49,680 nt of DNA from Paraclostridium ghonii (GTDB lineage: Bacteria; Bacillota; Clostridia; Peptostreptococcales; Peptostreptococcaceae), in NCBI RefSeq assembly GCF_023653455.1, contig NZ_JAKEDR010000004.1, positions 1 to 49,680 on the forward strand. The letters run 5' to 3'. Below, piece after piece: positions 1 to 10,189 of this stretch. Within the stretch, counting starts at the first letter, position 1. The number at the start of each line of letters is the position of its first letter. Both the position numbers and the translations under genes were made by a program. Below the pieces are notes generated by a model. It did not search any database. It was not told where the DNA came from and was given only the letters and a program-made list of their open reading frames with translations.

Positions 1-326
<326 letters not shown>

Positions 327-377
327 AATTTATTTGATTTTACTAATGTTATTCAGTTTTTAGAGTACTAACTCTAA

Positions 378-494
<117 letters not shown>

Positions 495-504
495 TTTATA
501 ATAA

Positions 505-579
505 GGCCCATTGGTCAAGCGGTCAAGACACCGCCCTTTCACGGCGGTAACAGGGGTTCGATTCCCCTATGGGTCACCA
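505..579 (+). tRNA. tRNA-Glu (anticodon TTC)
   Basis: A 75-nt cloverleaf with acceptor GGCCCAT paired to ATGGGTC, discriminator A and an encoded CCA. The anticodon loop CTTTCAC sits between CCGCC and GGCGG and gives TTC. It is the first of five tRNAs directly behind the 5S rRNA. Confidence 0.97.
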
Positions 580-584
580 GTCGT

Positions 585-660
585 GGGATTATAGCTCAGC
601 TGGGAGAGCACCTGCCTTACAAGCAGGGGGTCACAGGTTCGAGCCCTGTTAATCCCACCA
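585..660 (+). tRNA. tRNA-Val (anticodon TAC)
   Basis: A 76-nt cloverleaf with acceptor GGGATTA paired to TAATCCC, then A and CCA. The anticodon loop CTTACAA between CCTGC and GCAGG gives TAC. Confidence 0.97.
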
Positions 661-668
661 TAATATGC

Positions 669-745
669 GGCCTGGTAGTTCAGCTGGTTAGAATGCCAGC
701 CTGTCACGCTGGAGGTCGAGGGTTCGAGTCCCTTCCAGGTCGCCA
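669..745 (+). tRNA. tRNA-Asp (anticodon GTC)
   Basis: A 77-nt cloverleaf with acceptor GGCCTGG paired to CCAGGTC, discriminator G and CCA. The anticodon loop CTGTCAC between CCAGC and GCTGG gives GTC. Confidence 0.97.
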
Positions 746-754
746 ACTTAATAA

Positions 755-829
755 GCGGGAATAGTTCAGTGGTAGAGCGCAACCTTGCCAAGGTTGAAGT
801 CGCGAGTTCGAATCTCGTTTCCCGCTCCA
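755..829 (+). tRNA. tRNA-Gly (anticodon GCC)
   Basis: A 75-nt cloverleaf with acceptor GCGGGAA paired to TTCCCGC, then T and CCA. The anticodon loop TTGCCAA between CAACC and GGTTG gives GCC. Confidence 0.97.
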
Positions 830-838
830 CTATAACGT

Positions 839-915
<77 letters not shown>

Positions 916-921
916 ATCATT

Positions 922-955
922 AAAAGAGTTTCACAATAGTGAAACTCTTTTTTTA
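922..955 (+). terminator. Terminator of the rRNA-tRNA operon
   Basis: The arm AAAGAGTTTCAC pairs with GTGAAACTCTTT across an AATA loop and is followed by a run of Ts. It ends the 23S-5S-tRNA transcript before the cdaA promoter. Confidence 0.93.
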
Positions 956-980
956 TATTTAAAAGTATTTTTTATATAAA

Positions 981-1010
981 TTGAATATAGCTAGATTAAT
1001 ATAGTATAAT
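981..1010 (+). promoter_or_regulatory. Sigma-A-type promoter for cdaA-cdaR
   Basis: TTGAAT at 981-986 and TATAAT at 1005-1010 are separated by 18 bp. They lie between the rRNA-tRNA terminator and the cdaA ribosome binding site (AGGAGG, 1042-1047). Confidence 0.6.
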
Positions 1011-1055
1011 ACATATTGTAAGCAATTTAAGTATTATAAACAGGAGGAAAACACT

Positions 1056-1904
1056 GTGTTTAATATAGATTCTTTTTGGCAAGGTTTTATTGGTTTGGCG
1101 AGTAATGTTAATATACCTGACATGGTAGATATAGCAATCGTTACCTATATCTTTTATAAAGTATATACTTTTATAAAGGATACTCGAGCAGAGCAAGTTT
1201 TAAAAGGAATGTTATTTCTTTTAGTAGCAACTAAAGTGAGTGAAATATTTAATTTACATACATTGTATTGGATGTTAGAAAATACTCTAACAGTAGGGTT
1301 AATTGCAGTTCTTATAATATTTCAACCTGAACTTAGATCGGGACTTGAATACATAGGAAGAACTAAATTTAATTTTTTAGGAAAAAATAATTATACTATA
1401 TCCGAAGAACAACTTAAAAAAGATATAGAAGAAATAGTTGAATGTCTATATTCATTATCAAGACAAAAAATAGGAGCACTTATAATAATGGAAAGAGATA
1501 CTAGAATAGGAGAAGTTATTAATACGGGAACTATAATTGGGGGTGAAATATCTAGACAATTACTAATAAATGTATTTATACCTAATACACCTCTTCATGA
1601 TGGTGCTGTTGTTATTAGAGATGGAAAAGTAAAAGCAGCAGCATGTTTCTTGCCACTTACTGAAAATAAGGATTTAAGTAAAGATTTAGGGACAAGACAT
1701 AGAGCAGCTATAGGAGTAAGTGAAATTTCTGACTGTTTATCACTTATAGTATCTGAAGAAACTGGAGCAGTCTCAATAGCTAAGTCAGGAAAGCTATATA
1801 GAAACATGACAAAAGAAAGATTAACTAATATATTACGAAGCAATTTGAAATCTAGTAGTGAAGATCAAGAAAAAGGGTTTTTAAAAGGTGGTATATTTAG
1901 ATGA
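1056..1904 (+). CDS. cdaA: Diadenylate cyclase CdaA (c-di-AMP synthase)
   Basis: CdaA condenses two ATP molecules into the second messenger c-di-AMP at the membrane. The 282-aa protein has three hydrophobic N-terminal segments (about residues 24-40, 51-66 and 77-92) and then a DAC domain. Both catalytic signatures are visible: DGA at 182-184 within LHDGAVVIRDG, and RHR at 214-216 within GTRHRAAIG. Translation starts at GTG 1056, 8 nt after an AGGAGG site. The stop overlaps the cdaR start (ATGA), so the pair is translationally coupled. In many Firmicutes cdaA-cdaR-glmM are contiguous; here glmM lies 5.7 kb further on, after an inserted metabolic operon. Confidence 0.97.
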   Translation: MFNIDSFWQGFIGLASNVNIPDMVDIAIVTYIFYKVYTFIKDTRAEQVLKGMLFLLVATKVSEIFNLHTLYWMLENTLTVGLIAVLIIFQPELRSGLEYIGRTKFNFLGKNNYTISEEQLKKDIEEIVECLYSLSRQKIGALIIMERDTRIGEVINTGTIIGGEISRQLLINVFIPNTPLHDGAVVIRDGKVKAAACFLPLTENKDLSKDLGTRHRAAIGVSEISDCLSLIVSEETGAVSIAKSGKLYRNMTKERLTNILRSNLKSSSEDQEKGFLKGGIFR

Positions 1905-3091
1905 AAAATAGATTAAAAAACAACACTAAAATAAAGTTAATATCATTGTTAAGTGCGTTAGTGCTATGGTTATATGTTATGACAGTAGAAGATCCTGTAG
2001 AAACTAGGACGTTTAGCGATATACCTGTAACGATTACAAATATGAGTATACTAGAAGAGAGAGGATTAACTATATACCCAAAAGAGGATTTGCTTGCAGA
2101 TATATCCATAAATGCCAATTTATCTAGTCTTAGATCCATAAATAGAGATAATATATATATATCTGGAAGATTGGAAGATCCTAAAGAAGGTCAAAATGTT
2201 GTTTACTTACAGGCTAATTTACCTGAGCGTGTAAATAAATATGATATTAGGCCGAGTACTATGACCCTAAACTTAGAAAAAGTAGTAAATGAAAAAAGAA
2301 GTATATCAGTAGATGTAAAAGGTGAGCCAAGGACAAATATTGATAATATAGAAACAAATAAAAAAACTGTAGGTGTAAGAGGACCTAGAACTCTTGTTAA
2401 TCAAGTAACTAGTGTTAAAGCCACATTAGATGCTTCTGATAAATACAAAGATTTTTCGACTAGGCTTAAATTAGTTCCTGTAGATAAAAATGGGAATGAA
2501 GTTAAAGGTGTTGAATTAGATGAGAAATTTGTTGTTGCTACAGTTAAATTTTTACAAGAAAAAGTAGTTCCAGTTAATTTAGTGTTTGATAGTAGCGTAT
2601 CAAACCAATCCAATTTAGAGAATTATGTTATAAATCCAAAAGAAATAACTATAGAAGGTAAGAAAGAAGTATTAGATAATATAAACAGAATAAGCACAAA
2701 ACCAGTAAGCAGTGATGACTTGAAAAATTCAAATAATATAGATGTATCTTTAGATATACCTAAAGATATAAAAATTAAAAATAATATATCGAGTGTTAAG
2801 TTAAATATAAATAAAAATATAACAAGTGATTTATTAATACCAAAGTCAGATATAGAAATTATTACTAAAGAAAGCGATACTGGAAAAGAAATTGATTTAA
2901 GTAAAATACCAGATAATATAAAAGTAAGCGTAGTTCATTCGGATGATTTAAAGGATTTAACCCCAAAAGATGTACATTTATATGTGGACATGATTGATAC
3001 ATCTCAGGGAGAAGGAAAGTATACTATAAAATATAAAAGTAAATATAATTTTAAAGAAGTTAATATAAATCCCAAAATAGTAGAAATATAG
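1901..3091 (+). CDS. cdaR: CdaA regulator CdaR (YbbR-domain protein)
   Basis: A 396-aa protein with one N-terminal transmembrane helix (about residues 12-30, ending WLYVMTVEDP) followed by a long extracytoplasmic region with the diverged tandem repeats typical of YbbR proteins (roughly residues 45-390). The family is known to bind CdaA and modulate c-di-AMP synthesis. Its start overlaps the cdaA stop by 4 nt, which fits expression as a CdaA-CdaR pair. It is followed by a terminator, so cdaAR looks like a two-gene unit and not part of the downstream ptb or glmM transcripts. Confidence 0.93.
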   Translation: MKNRLKNNTKIKLISLLSALVLWLYVMTVEDPVETRTFSDIPVTITNMSILEERGLTIYPKEDLLADISINANLSSLRSINRDNIYISGRLEDPKEGQNVVYLQANLPERVNKYDIRPSTMTLNLEKVVNEKRSISVDVKGEPRTNIDNIETNKKTVGVRGPRTLVNQVTSVKATLDASDKYKDFSTRLKLVPVDKNGNEVKGVELDEKFVVATVKFLQEKVVPVNLVFDSSVSNQSNLENYVINPKEITIEGKKEVLDNINRISTKPVSSDDLKNSNNIDVSLDIPKDIKIKNNISSVKLNINKNITSDLLIPKSDIEIITKESDTGKEIDLSKIPDNIKVSVVHSDDLKDLTPKDVHLYVDMIDTSQGEGKYTIKYKSKYNFKEVNINPKIVEI

Positions 3092-3101
3092 GGGAGAATA
3101 T

Positions 3102-3157
3102 AAGATGCGACAAAGGCTAGTAAGTTAAATAAATATTTTTTGTTGCATCTTTTTTAT
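3102..3157 (+). terminator. Terminator after cdaR
   Basis: AAGATGCGACAA (3102-3113) pairs with TTGTTGCATCTT (3140-3151; one G-U pair) and a T-rich tail follows. The loop is unusually long (26 nt), so read-through is possible. Confidence 0.7.
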
Positions 3158-3223
3158 TTTAGATATATGATAAAAATGTAAAGGAAAACAGTTTCACAGA
3201 TATCTTATATAAAATGGGGTGAC

Positions 3224-4132
3224 GTGTTGAAAAGCTTTAATGATGTAATAAAATATGCAAAAGAAAGAGGGCCTAAGACTATATCAGTTGCTTGCTCTCA
3301 AGATAAAGAAGTTTTAATTGCTGTTGATATGGCAAAAAAAGAAGGTATAGCTAATGCCATATTAGTTGGAGATATACAAAAAACAAAAGATATAGCTAGA
3401 GAATTAAATATAGATTTAGATGAATATGAGTTAATAGATGAAAGCGATTTAGCTCAAGCATCTTTAAAGGCTGTTAGTCTAGTATCTGAAGGTAAAGCAG
3501 ATATGGTAATGAAGGGGCTAGTAGACACATCAATAATATTAAAAGCAGTATTAAACAAAGAAGTTGGATTAAGGACAGGTAGTATACTAAGTCATGTTGC
3601 AGTTTTTGATGTTAAGGGATATGATAGGCTTTTCTTTATAACTGATGCTGCTATGAACTTATCGCCAGATGTTCAAGGGAAAAAGCAAATTATAGAAAAT
3701 GCTTGCGTTGTTGCGCATGCTTTAGATATAGAAAAACCCAAAGTAGCTGCTATTTGTGCTAAAGAAAAGGTAAATCCTAAGATGCAAGATACTGTAGATG
3801 CAAAGAATTTAGAAGAAATGTGTACAAATGGAGAAATAAAAGGATGTATAGTAGGAGGTCCGTTTGCTTTAGATAATGCTGTTTCAGAAGAAGCTGCAAA
3901 ACATAAGGGAATGAATCATCCGATAGCAGGAAAAGCAGATATATTGCTAGCTCCAGATATAGAAGCTGGAAATATATTATATAAATCATTAGTATTCTTC
4001 TCTGAAACAAAAAATGCAGGAGTTATAGTAGGGGCTAAGGCACCAATAATCTTAACTTCAAGGGCTGATAGTGAAGAAACTAAATTAAATTCTATAGCAC
4101 TAGGAGTTTTAATGGCTGCAAAAGCTAAATAG
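3224..4132 (+). CDS. ptb: Phosphate butyryltransferase (branched-chain acyl-CoA type likely)
   Basis: Ptb converts butyryl-CoA (or isobutyryl-, isovaleryl- or 2-methylbutyryl-CoA) plus phosphate to acyl-phosphate and CoA. At 302 aa it matches the usual length of the Pta/Ptb family over its whole extent, for example the C-terminal stretch GKADILLAPDIEAGNILYKS. Two starts are possible: GTG at 3224 and TTG at 3227. The GGGGTGA ribosome binding site at 3216-3222 spaces slightly better with TTG. It leads a seven-gene operon with buk and a 2-oxoacid:ferredoxin oxidoreductase, so branched-chain acyl-CoA from that enzyme is the likely substrate; this substrate assignment is inference. Confidence 0.93.
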   Translation: MLKSFNDVIKYAKERGPKTISVACSQDKEVLIAVDMAKKEGIANAILVGDIQKTKDIARELNIDLDEYELIDESDLAQASLKAVSLVSEGKADMVMKGLVDTSIILKAVLNKEVGLRTGSILSHVAVFDVKGYDRLFFITDAAMNLSPDVQGKKQIIENACVVAHALDIEKPKVAAICAKEKVNPKMQDTVDAKNLEEMCTNGEIKGCIVGGPFALDNAVSEEAAKHKGMNHPIAGKADILLAPDIEAGNILYKSLVFFSETKNAGVIVGAKAPIILTSRADSEETKLNSIALGVLMAAKAK

Positions 4133-4154
4133 ATGAATATATAGGGGGCTTAAT

Positions 4155-5258
4155 ATGGAAAATTTATTTAAAATACTAACGATAAATCCAGGGTCGACAT
4201 CGACTAAAATAGCTGTTTTTAAGAATGAAGATTTATTATTTGAGAAAACATTGAGACATTCATCAGAAGAAATTGGGAAATATGATAAAATATCAGATCA
4301 ATTTGAATTTAGAAAAAAGGTTATAGAAGACGCTTTAAGTGAAGGTGGTATAAAAATATCAGATTTAAATGCTGTAGTAGGTAGAGGCGGACTTTTAAAA
4401 CCTATAACAGGTGGGACATATAGTGTAGATGAAGAGATGGTAAAAGATTTAAAAATAGGAGTATTAGGAGAGCACGCATCTAATCTAGGAGGATTAATTG
4501 CTAAAGAAATAGGTGACAGTGTAGGAATACCTTCCTATATAGTAGACCCTGTTGTAGTAGATGAATTAAGTGATATAGCTAGAATATCAGGAATACCTGA
4601 ACTTTCTAGAAAAAGTATATTCCATGCATTAAATCAAAAAGCTACAGCAAGGAGAGCATCTAAAGATTTAAATAAGAAGTATGAAGATTGCAACTTTATA
4701 GTAGCTCATATGGGTGGAGGAGTATCAGTAGGAGCTCATAAGAATGGTTATGTTATAGATGTTGCAAATGCTTTAGATGGAGAAGGACCATTTTCTCCAG
4801 AAAGAAGTGGGGGTCTTCCAGTAGGAGATCTAGTGAAAATGTGTTTTAGTGGAGAGTATTCACTTGATGATATAAAGAAAAGAATAAAAGGCAATGGAGG
4901 ATTAGTGGCGTATTTAAATACTAATGATGGTAGAGAAGTAGAATCTATGATAGATAAAGGTAATGAAAAAGCTAAATTAGTATATGAAGCAATGGCTTAC
5001 CAAGTTGCAAAAGAAATAGGAGCTTGTGCATCAGTATTAAATGGAGATGTAGATGCAGTTTTATTAACTGGTGGAATAGCATATTCAAATATGTTTACTA
5101 ATATGATAATAAAGAGAGTTGAATTTATAGCTGAGGTAAAGGTTTACCCAGGCGAAGATGAGATGATAGCTTTAGCTCAAGGTGGTCTTAGAGTTTTAAA
5201 TAAAGAAGAAGAAGCTAAAGTTTATGGAGAAGAATTAGCTGTTGCCAATATATTATAA
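4155..5258 (+). CDS. buk: Butyrate kinase (branched-chain acyl kinase likely)
   Basis: Buk transfers the phosphate of butyryl- or branched acyl-phosphate to ADP, giving the free acid and ATP by substrate-level phosphorylation. The 367-aa protein belongs to the acetate/butyrate kinase branch of the ASKHA fold. The N-terminal phosphate loop [12 protein letters not shown] is at about residues 11-22, GGGVSVGAH is in the middle, and LTGGIAYSN near the C terminus is the adenosine-binding element. An AGGGGG site lies just before ATG 4155. It sits 22 nt after ptb and 12 nt before the ATPase gene. Confidence 0.95.
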   Translation: MENLFKILTINPGSTSTKIAVFKNEDLLFEKTLRHSSEEIGKYDKISDQFEFRKKVIEDALSEGGIKISDLNAVVGRGGLLKPITGGTYSVDEEMVKDLKIGVLGEHASNLGGLIAKEIGDSVGIPSYIVDPVVVDELSDIARISGIPELSRKSIFHALNQKATARRASKDLNKKYEDCNFIVAHMGGGVSVGAHKNGYVIDVANALDGEGPFSPERSGGLPVGDLVKMCFSGEYSLDDIKKRIKGNGGLVAYLNTNDGREVESMIDKGNEKAKLVYEAMAYQVAKEIGACASVLNGDVDAVLLTGGIAYSNMFTNMIIKRVEFIAEVKVYPGEDEMIALAQGGLRVLNKEEEAKVYGEELAVANIL

Positions 5259-5270
5259 AAAGGTGATTAT

Positions 5271-5948
5271 ATGATAACAAGTGACAAGAGAATTAGGATC
5301 ATTGTAGGGCATTATGGTAGTGGAAAAAGTGAGTTCTCTATGAATTACATTACAAAACTTAGAGATCTTGTAGATACTAAGGTTGCTATATCTGATCTAG
5401 ATATTGTAAACGTTTACTTTAGGACAAGAGAAAAAAGGGATTTTTTACAATCTAAAAACATAATGCCGATAGATAGTTCCATACAAGCAACTACATTAGA
5501 CTTACCAGCTGTATCTGCTCAAGTTACAGCCCCTATAACAGATAAATCATATGATTATGTAATTGATGTAGGTGGAGATGAGGTAGGAGCTAGAGTTTTA
5601 GGAAGATTTAGTCATCTAATAGAACAAGATGACTATGAAATGTTTTGTGTAGTAAATGCGAATAGAGAACAAACACAAAATGCAAATGATGTAATTAAAC
5701 ATATTAAATCTATAGAGAAAACATCAAACCTTAAAGTAACAGGACTTATAAACAATACACATTTAGTTAGAGAAACTACTATAGAAGACATTTTAAAAGG
5801 ACAAAAAATAGCAAAAGAAGTTTCGGAATTAACTAATATACCAATAAGATATGTTACTTGTTTAGAAAGCTTAATACCTCAACTTCCAGCAACTTTAGAT
5901 GGAGATATATTTCCAATAAATTTATATATGAGGGAGTGCTGGATGTAA
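5271..5948 (+). CDS. P-loop ATPase of unknown role in the oxidoreductase operon
   Basis: A 225-aa protein with a Walker A motif GHYGSGKS at residues 13-20, a DLDIVN stretch that resembles the deviant switch region of MinD/CobQ-type (SIMIBI) NTPases, a Walker B-like YVIDVGGDEVG near residues 95-105 and NN in GLINNTHL where this class often binds the base. I recognise the fold class but not a characterised function. It is packed between buk (12 nt) and the ferredoxin subunit (41 nt), so it is probably co-expressed with the enzyme. Assembly or maturation of the iron-sulfur enzyme would fit but is inference only. Confidence 0.85.
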   Translation: MITSDKRIRIIVGHYGSGKSEFSMNYITKLRDLVDTKVAISDLDIVNVYFRTREKRDFLQSKNIMPIDSSIQATTLDLPAVSAQVTAPITDKSYDYVIDVGGDEVGARVLGRFSHLIEQDDYEMFCVVNANREQTQNANDVIKHIKSIEKTSNLKVTGLINNTHLVRETTIEDILKGQKIAKEVSELTNIPIRYVTCLESLIPQLPATLDGDIFPINLYMRECWM

Positions 5949-5989
5949 ATTGAGGTCTAAATATATACAGTTCAAGGAGGCTAATTAAA

Positions 5990-6205
5990 ATGGCTAAGGG
6001 AAAAGTAACTTTTGACCAAGACTTATGTAAAGGGTGTGCGCTTTGTGTTGAAGCATGTCCAGTTAAGATTGTAGAAATAGACAAGGCTACAATAAATAAA
6101 AAAGGATATAATCCAGCTTCTGTATCTGACATGGATAAATGTGTAGGATGTGCAAACTGTGCAACTATGTGTCCAGATGCAGTTATAACAGTAGAGAGAG
6201 ACTAA
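5990..6205 (+). CDS. 2-oxoacid:ferredoxin oxidoreductase, delta (2x[4Fe-4S] ferredoxin) subunit
   Basis: A 71-aa bacterial-type dicluster ferredoxin. Two full cluster motifs are visible: CKGCALCVEACP at about residues 14-25 and CVGCANCATMCP at about residues 51-62. It should carry electrons from the thiamine diphosphate site of the complex to external ferredoxin. A strong AAGGAGG site precedes ATG 5990. It is the first of four consecutive subunit genes (delta, alpha, beta, gamma), the order typical of VOR/KOR enzymes. Confidence 0.93.
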   Translation: MAKGKVTFDQDLCKGCALCVEACPVKIVEIDKATINKKGYNPASVSDMDKCVGCANCATMCPDAVITVERD

Positions 6206-6229
6206 ATACAAACTTAAGGGGGAATTAAA

Positions 6230-7312
6230 ATGGCTAAGATACTTATGAAGGGTAACGAAGCAATAGGAAGAGCAGCTATGGAAGCTGGTTGTAAGTATTT
6301 CTTTGGTTATCCAATAACACCACAAAATGAGTTACCAGAATATATGTCTAGAGAACTACCAAAAAATGGAGGAGCTTTTGTTCAAGCAGAGTCAGAAATA
6401 TCTGCTATAAATATGGTTTATGGAGCTGCAGGTGCAGGTGCTAGAGTTATGACATCTTCATCTTCGCCAGGTATAGCTTTAAAACAAGAAGGTATAACAT
6501 ATACAGCAGGAGCAGAACTTCCATGCGTTGTTGTTAACATAATGAGGGGTGGACCAGGACTTGGAGGTATACAGCCATCTCAATCTGACTACTTTATGTC
6601 AACAAGAGGTGGAGGTAATGGAGATTATAGAACTCCTGTATATGCTCCAGCAACTGTTCAAGAAGCTGTTGATATGGTAATGGAAGCTTTTGAGGTTGCA
6701 GATTACTATAGAACTCCAGTTATGGTAGTTGGAGATGGTATGATAGGTCAAATGATGGAACCTGTAGAATTTAATAAGCCTAAATCAAGAGAATTAGCTC
6801 CAAAAACTTGGGCTACTGTTGGAACTAAGATGGAGAGAAAACCTAATATAATAAACTCTTTATACTTAGATCCAAAATTATTAGAAGACCACTGTATAAA
6901 ATTAGACGCTAAATATAAAGAAATAGAAAAAAATGAAACTGCATATGAAATGTATAAAACAGAAGATGCTGAAATAGTATTCGTTGCATACGGAACTACT
7001 TCAAGAATCGTTAAAAATACAATAGAAACTTTAAGAGAAGAAGGTATAAAAGCTGGTCTTATAAGACCTAAGACTTTATGGCCATTCCCATTTGAAGCAT
7101 TTAACCAAATACCAGAAGCCAAAAACTTACTAACAGTAGAAATGAGTATGGGGCAAATGATAGAGGATGTTAAACTAGCTATAGAAGGTAGATTACCGGT
7201 TCATTTCTATGGAAGATCAGGCGGTATGATACCATCACCAGCAGAAATAGCTGAAAAAGCTAAAGAAATAGTAGAACAATCTCAAGAAGTAGCTATGGGA
7301 GGTGTTAGATAA
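6230..7312 (+). CDS. vorB: 2-oxoacid:ferredoxin oxidoreductase, alpha subunit (VorB type)
   Basis: The alpha subunit carries the domain that binds the 2-oxoacid substrate and stabilises the thiamine intermediate. At 360 aa it has the expected length, with [20 protein letters not shown] at the N terminus, [13 protein letters not shown], and [13 protein letters not shown] near residues 77-89. It resembles the 3-methyl-2-oxobutanoate (branched-chain) dehydrogenase VorB more than pyruvate enzymes, and ptb/buk in the same operon supports a branched-chain substrate; 2-oxoglutarate cannot be excluded from sequence alone. Its stop overlaps the next start by one base (TAATG). Confidence 0.92.
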   Translation: MAKILMKGNEAIGRAAMEAGCKYFFGYPITPQNELPEYMSRELPKNGGAFVQAESEISAINMVYGAAGAGARVMTSSSSPGIALKQEGITYTAGAELPCVVVNIMRGGPGLGGIQPSQSDYFMSTRGGGNGDYRTPVYAPATVQEAVDMVMEAFEVADYYRTPVMVVGDGMIGQMMEPVEFNKPKSRELAPKTWATVGTKMERKPNIINSLYLDPKLLEDHCIKLDAKYKEIEKNETAYEMYKTEDAEIVFVAYGTTSRIVKNTIETLREEGIKAGLIRPKTLWPFPFEAFNQIPEAKNLLTVEMSMGQMIEDVKLAIEGRLPVHFYGRSGGMIPSPAEIAEKAKEIVEQSQEVAMGGVR

Positions 7313-8064
7313 TGACTCTTGTATTCAAGAAAACTCAAGGATTAACAGATAAACAAACACATTACTGTCCAGGATGTACACATGGTATAATCCATAGATT
7401 AGTAGGAGAAGTATTAGATGAATTAGGGGTATTAGGAGATACTATAGGAGTTGCTCCTGTTGGATGCTCAGTTTTAGCTTATAATTACTTTAACTGTGAT
7501 GTACAAGAGGCTTCTCATGGTAGAGCACCAGCTGTTGCTACAGGTATAAAAAGAGTTTATCCAGATAAAGTAGTATTTACTTATCAAGGAGATGGAGACT
7601 TAGCGTCTATAGGAACTGCTGAGATAGTTCATGCTGCTGCAAGAGGAGAAAAATTTACTACAATATTTGTAAATAATGCTATATACGGTATGACAGGTGG
7701 GCAAATGGCTCCAACAACTTTATTAGGACAAAAAGCTACTACAGCTCAAAGTGGAAGAGACATAAACATACAAGGAGCACCTATAAGAATGGTTGAAATG
7801 CTAGGAACATTAGATAGAGCTGTATTCGTAGAAAGAGTTTCTGTAGATACTCCTGCTAATGTAAGAAAAGCTAAAAAAGCTATAAAAAAAGCTTTTGAAG
7901 TTCAAATAGCTGGACTTGGATTTGGGATAGTAGAAGTATTATCAACTTGTCCTACAAACTGGGGATTAAATCCTAAAGATTCATTACAATGGTTAAGAGA
8001 TAATATGATGCCATATTATCCAATAGGAAATATTAAAGATGTTAAAGTTGAGGAGGCGAAGTAA
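7312..8064 (+). CDS. 2-oxoacid:ferredoxin oxidoreductase, beta (thiamine diphosphate) subunit
   Basis: The beta subunit binds thiamine diphosphate. The 250-aa protein has the thiamine motif GDGD at residues 93-96 with NN at 121-122, and a CPGC pair at 19-22 near the substrate end that is typical of this subunit. The ATG overlaps the alpha stop by one base, so translation is coupled and stoichiometry held. In VOR nomenclature this corresponds to the VorA/KorB-type chain. It ends one base before the gamma ATG. Confidence 0.93.
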   Translation: MTLVFKKTQGLTDKQTHYCPGCTHGIIHRLVGEVLDELGVLGDTIGVAPVGCSVLAYNYFNCDVQEASHGRAPAVATGIKRVYPDKVVFTYQGDGDLASIGTAEIVHAAARGEKFTTIFVNNAIYGMTGGQMAPTTLLGQKATTAQSGRDINIQGAPIRMVEMLGTLDRAVFVERVSVDTPANVRKAKKAIKKAFEVQIAGLGFGIVEVLSTCPTNWGLNPKDSLQWLRDNMMPYYPIGNIKDVKVEEAK

Positions 8065-8065
8065 T

Positions 8066-8626
8066 ATGGCTACAGAAAGAGTAATATGTGCAGGATTTGG
8101 TGGTCAAGGGGTAATGTCTATGGGACAATTGCTTACTTATGCAGGTATGCTTGAATCAAAGGAAGTTTCATGGCTACCATCATATGGGCCAGAAATGCGT
8201 GGAGGGACAGCCAACTGTTCAGTAACAATTTCTGACACTCCAGTAGGATCACCAGTTATAACTGATGATGCAACTTGTGCTATAGTTATGAACTTGCCTT
8301 CACTTGATAAATTTGAAAAAGATATTGTTCCTGGTGGTAAAATACTAGTAAACAATTCGTTAATAGAGAAAAAAGTAGAAAGAACAGATTTAAAAGCTTA
8401 CTACATACCTGCTAATGAATTAGCTTCAGAGCTTGGAAATCCAAGAATTGCTAATATGATAATGTTAGGAGCATATTTAGAGTTAAATAAATGTGTAGAA
8501 GTAGATTCTGTATTAGAAGCATTTAAGAAAGTTTTTGGACCAAGTAAAGAAAAATTTGTTCCATTAAATAAAGAAGCTTTAATAAAAGGTGCTGAAGCAG
8601 TAAAATCTCAAGAAGCGCTTGCATAA
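8066..8626 (+). CDS. 2-oxoacid:ferredoxin oxidoreductase, gamma subunit
   Basis: The gamma subunit (186 aa) holds the CoA-binding region of the complex. The family signature GFGGQGVMSMG is at residues 10-20 and PEMRGGTANCSV follows at about 48-59. I chose ATG 8066 because AGGAGG at 8051-8056 lies 9 nt upstream; an in-frame start at 8039 lies upstream of that site and would overlap the beta gene. It closes the operon and is followed by a strong terminator. Confidence 0.93.
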   Translation: MATERVICAGFGGQGVMSMGQLLTYAGMLESKEVSWLPSYGPEMRGGTANCSVTISDTPVGSPVITDDATCAIVMNLPSLDKFEKDIVPGGKILVNNSLIEKKVERTDLKAYYIPANELASELGNPRIANMIMLGAYLELNKCVEVDSVLEAFKKVFGPSKEKFVPLNKEALIKGAEAVKSQEALA

Positions 8627-8660
8627 TTGAAATATGTCGAATTTATATAATTAATGACAC

Positions 8661-8697
8661 AAAAAAGACAATAGTGTAAACACTATTGTCTTTTTTT
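8661..8697 (+). terminator. Terminator of the ptb-buk-oxidoreductase operon
   Basis: AAAAGACAATAGTG and CACTATTGTCTTTT form a perfect 14-bp stem around a TAAA loop, followed by Ts. It separates this operon from glmM. Confidence 0.96.
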
Positions 8698-8800
8698 GCA
8701 AAACATATTACAATAACAATTATGAACTAAAGGCTTGTATATATCATAATATAAAATTATGTTATATTAGGGGTCTTTATTACTGGAAGGAGTTTTTTTA

Positions 8801-10147
8801 ATGAGAAAATATTTTGGAACTGACGGAGTAAGAGGAATAGCTAATACAGAACTTAACTGCGAACTTGCATACAAACTAGGTAGAGCAGGTGGGTACGTTT
8901 TAACTAAGGGAAAAGATAAGGTTAAAGTTGTGGTAGGAAAAGATACTAGAGTATCTGGGGATATGCTAGAATCTGCTCTTATAGCTGGACTTATGTCAGT
9001 TGGATGTGATATTATAACTGTTGGTGTAATACCAACTCCTGGAGTTGCATACTTAACTAAGTATTACAATGCGGATTGCGGAGTAGTTATATCAGCATCT
9101 CATAACCCGGTAGAATATAATGGAATAAAATTCTTTAATGAAAATGGATATAAACTGGATGATTCTATTGAGTTAGAAATAGAATCATATATAGACAATA
9201 TAGAAAAAGTAGAAGTTCATCCAACAGGAGATAAAGTTGGTAAAAAGATACACGAACATGATGCTGTAAGAGATTATGTTGACTATTTAAAGACTATAAT
9301 AAATATAGATTTTAAAGGATTAAAAGTTGTATTAGATTGTGCTAATGGAGCAGCATACAAAGTTGCACCAATGGTTTTTGAAGAGTTAGGAGCAGATGTT
9401 GTAGCTATAAATAACAATCCTGATGGAAATAATATAAATGATAAATGTGGATCAACACACCCAGAAGGTCTTCAGGAAGCTGTATTAAAGAATAATGCAG
9501 ATTTAGGACTTGCATATGATGGTGATGCAGATAGATTAATAGCTGTAAATGAAAAGGGTCAAATAGTAGATGGTGACCATATAATGATATTAAGTGCAAT
9601 ATATCTTAAAAAGCACAATAAATTAGCTAAAGATACTTTAGTTGTTACAGTTATGAGTAATATAGGTTTAGTTATAGCTGCAAAAGAAAACAATATAAAT
9701 CTAGCTACAACAGCTGTAGGGGATAGATATGTTTTAGAAGAGATGAAAAACAGCGGATATAATTTAGGAGGAGAACAATCAGGACACATGATATTCCTAG
9801 ATTATAATACTACTGGAGATGGAACTTTAAGTTCTTTAGTTTTAGCTAAAATAGTTAAAGAAGAAGGTAAAACTTTATCTGAGCTTGCATCAGTAATGAA
9901 TCAATATCCACAAGTATTGGTTAATGCTAGAATAAAAAATGAAAATAAAAATAGATATATGGAAATACCAGAGATTAAAGTTGAAATAGAAAGAATAGAA
10001 AAACTAATGGATGGATGTGGAAGAGTCTTAATAAGACCATCAGGAACAGAACCATTAGTAAGAGTTATGTTAGAGGGTAAAGATGAAGGTCAATTAAAAG
10101 AATTAGCTACAAATCTAGCTAATTTAATACAAGAGAAATTATCGTAA
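8801..10147 (+). CDS. glmM: Phosphoglucosamine mutase GlmM
   Basis: GlmM interconverts glucosamine-6-phosphate and glucosamine-1-phosphate for UDP-GlcNAc synthesis. The 448-aa protein has all four family landmarks: the phosphoserine loop SASHNP with Ser100, the metal loop DGDADR, the sugar loop GGEQSGH and the phosphate loop RPSGTEP near the C terminus. ATG 8801 follows AAGGAG at 8787-8792. In many Firmicutes glmM is cotranscribed with cdaAR, and GlmM can bind and inhibit CdaA; here it has its own upstream terminator boundary and pairs with glmS downstream. Confidence 0.97.
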   Translation: MRKYFGTDGVRGIANTELNCELAYKLGRAGGYVLTKGKDKVKVVVGKDTRVSGDMLESALIAGLMSVGCDIITVGVIPTPGVAYLTKYYNADCGVVISASHNPVEYNGIKFFNENGYKLDDSIELEIESYIDNIEKVEVHPTGDKVGKKIHEHDAVRDYVDYLKTIINIDFKGLKVVLDCANGAAYKVAPMVFEELGADVVAINNNPDGNNINDKCGSTHPEGLQEAVLKNNADLGLAYDGDADRLIAVNEKGQIVDGDHIMILSAIYLKKHNKLAKDTLVVTVMSNIGLVIAAKENNINLATTAVGDRYVLEEMKNSGYNLGGEQSGHMIFLDYNTTGDGTLSSLVLAKIVKEEGKTLSELASVMNQYPQVLVNARIKNENKNRYMEIPEIKVEIERIEKLMDGCGRVLIRPSGTEPLVRVMLEGKDEGQLKELATNLANLIQEKLS

Positions 10148-10189
10148 TTTGAGAAGTGAATACTAAGGTTAATGTCTTGGTATTTACTT

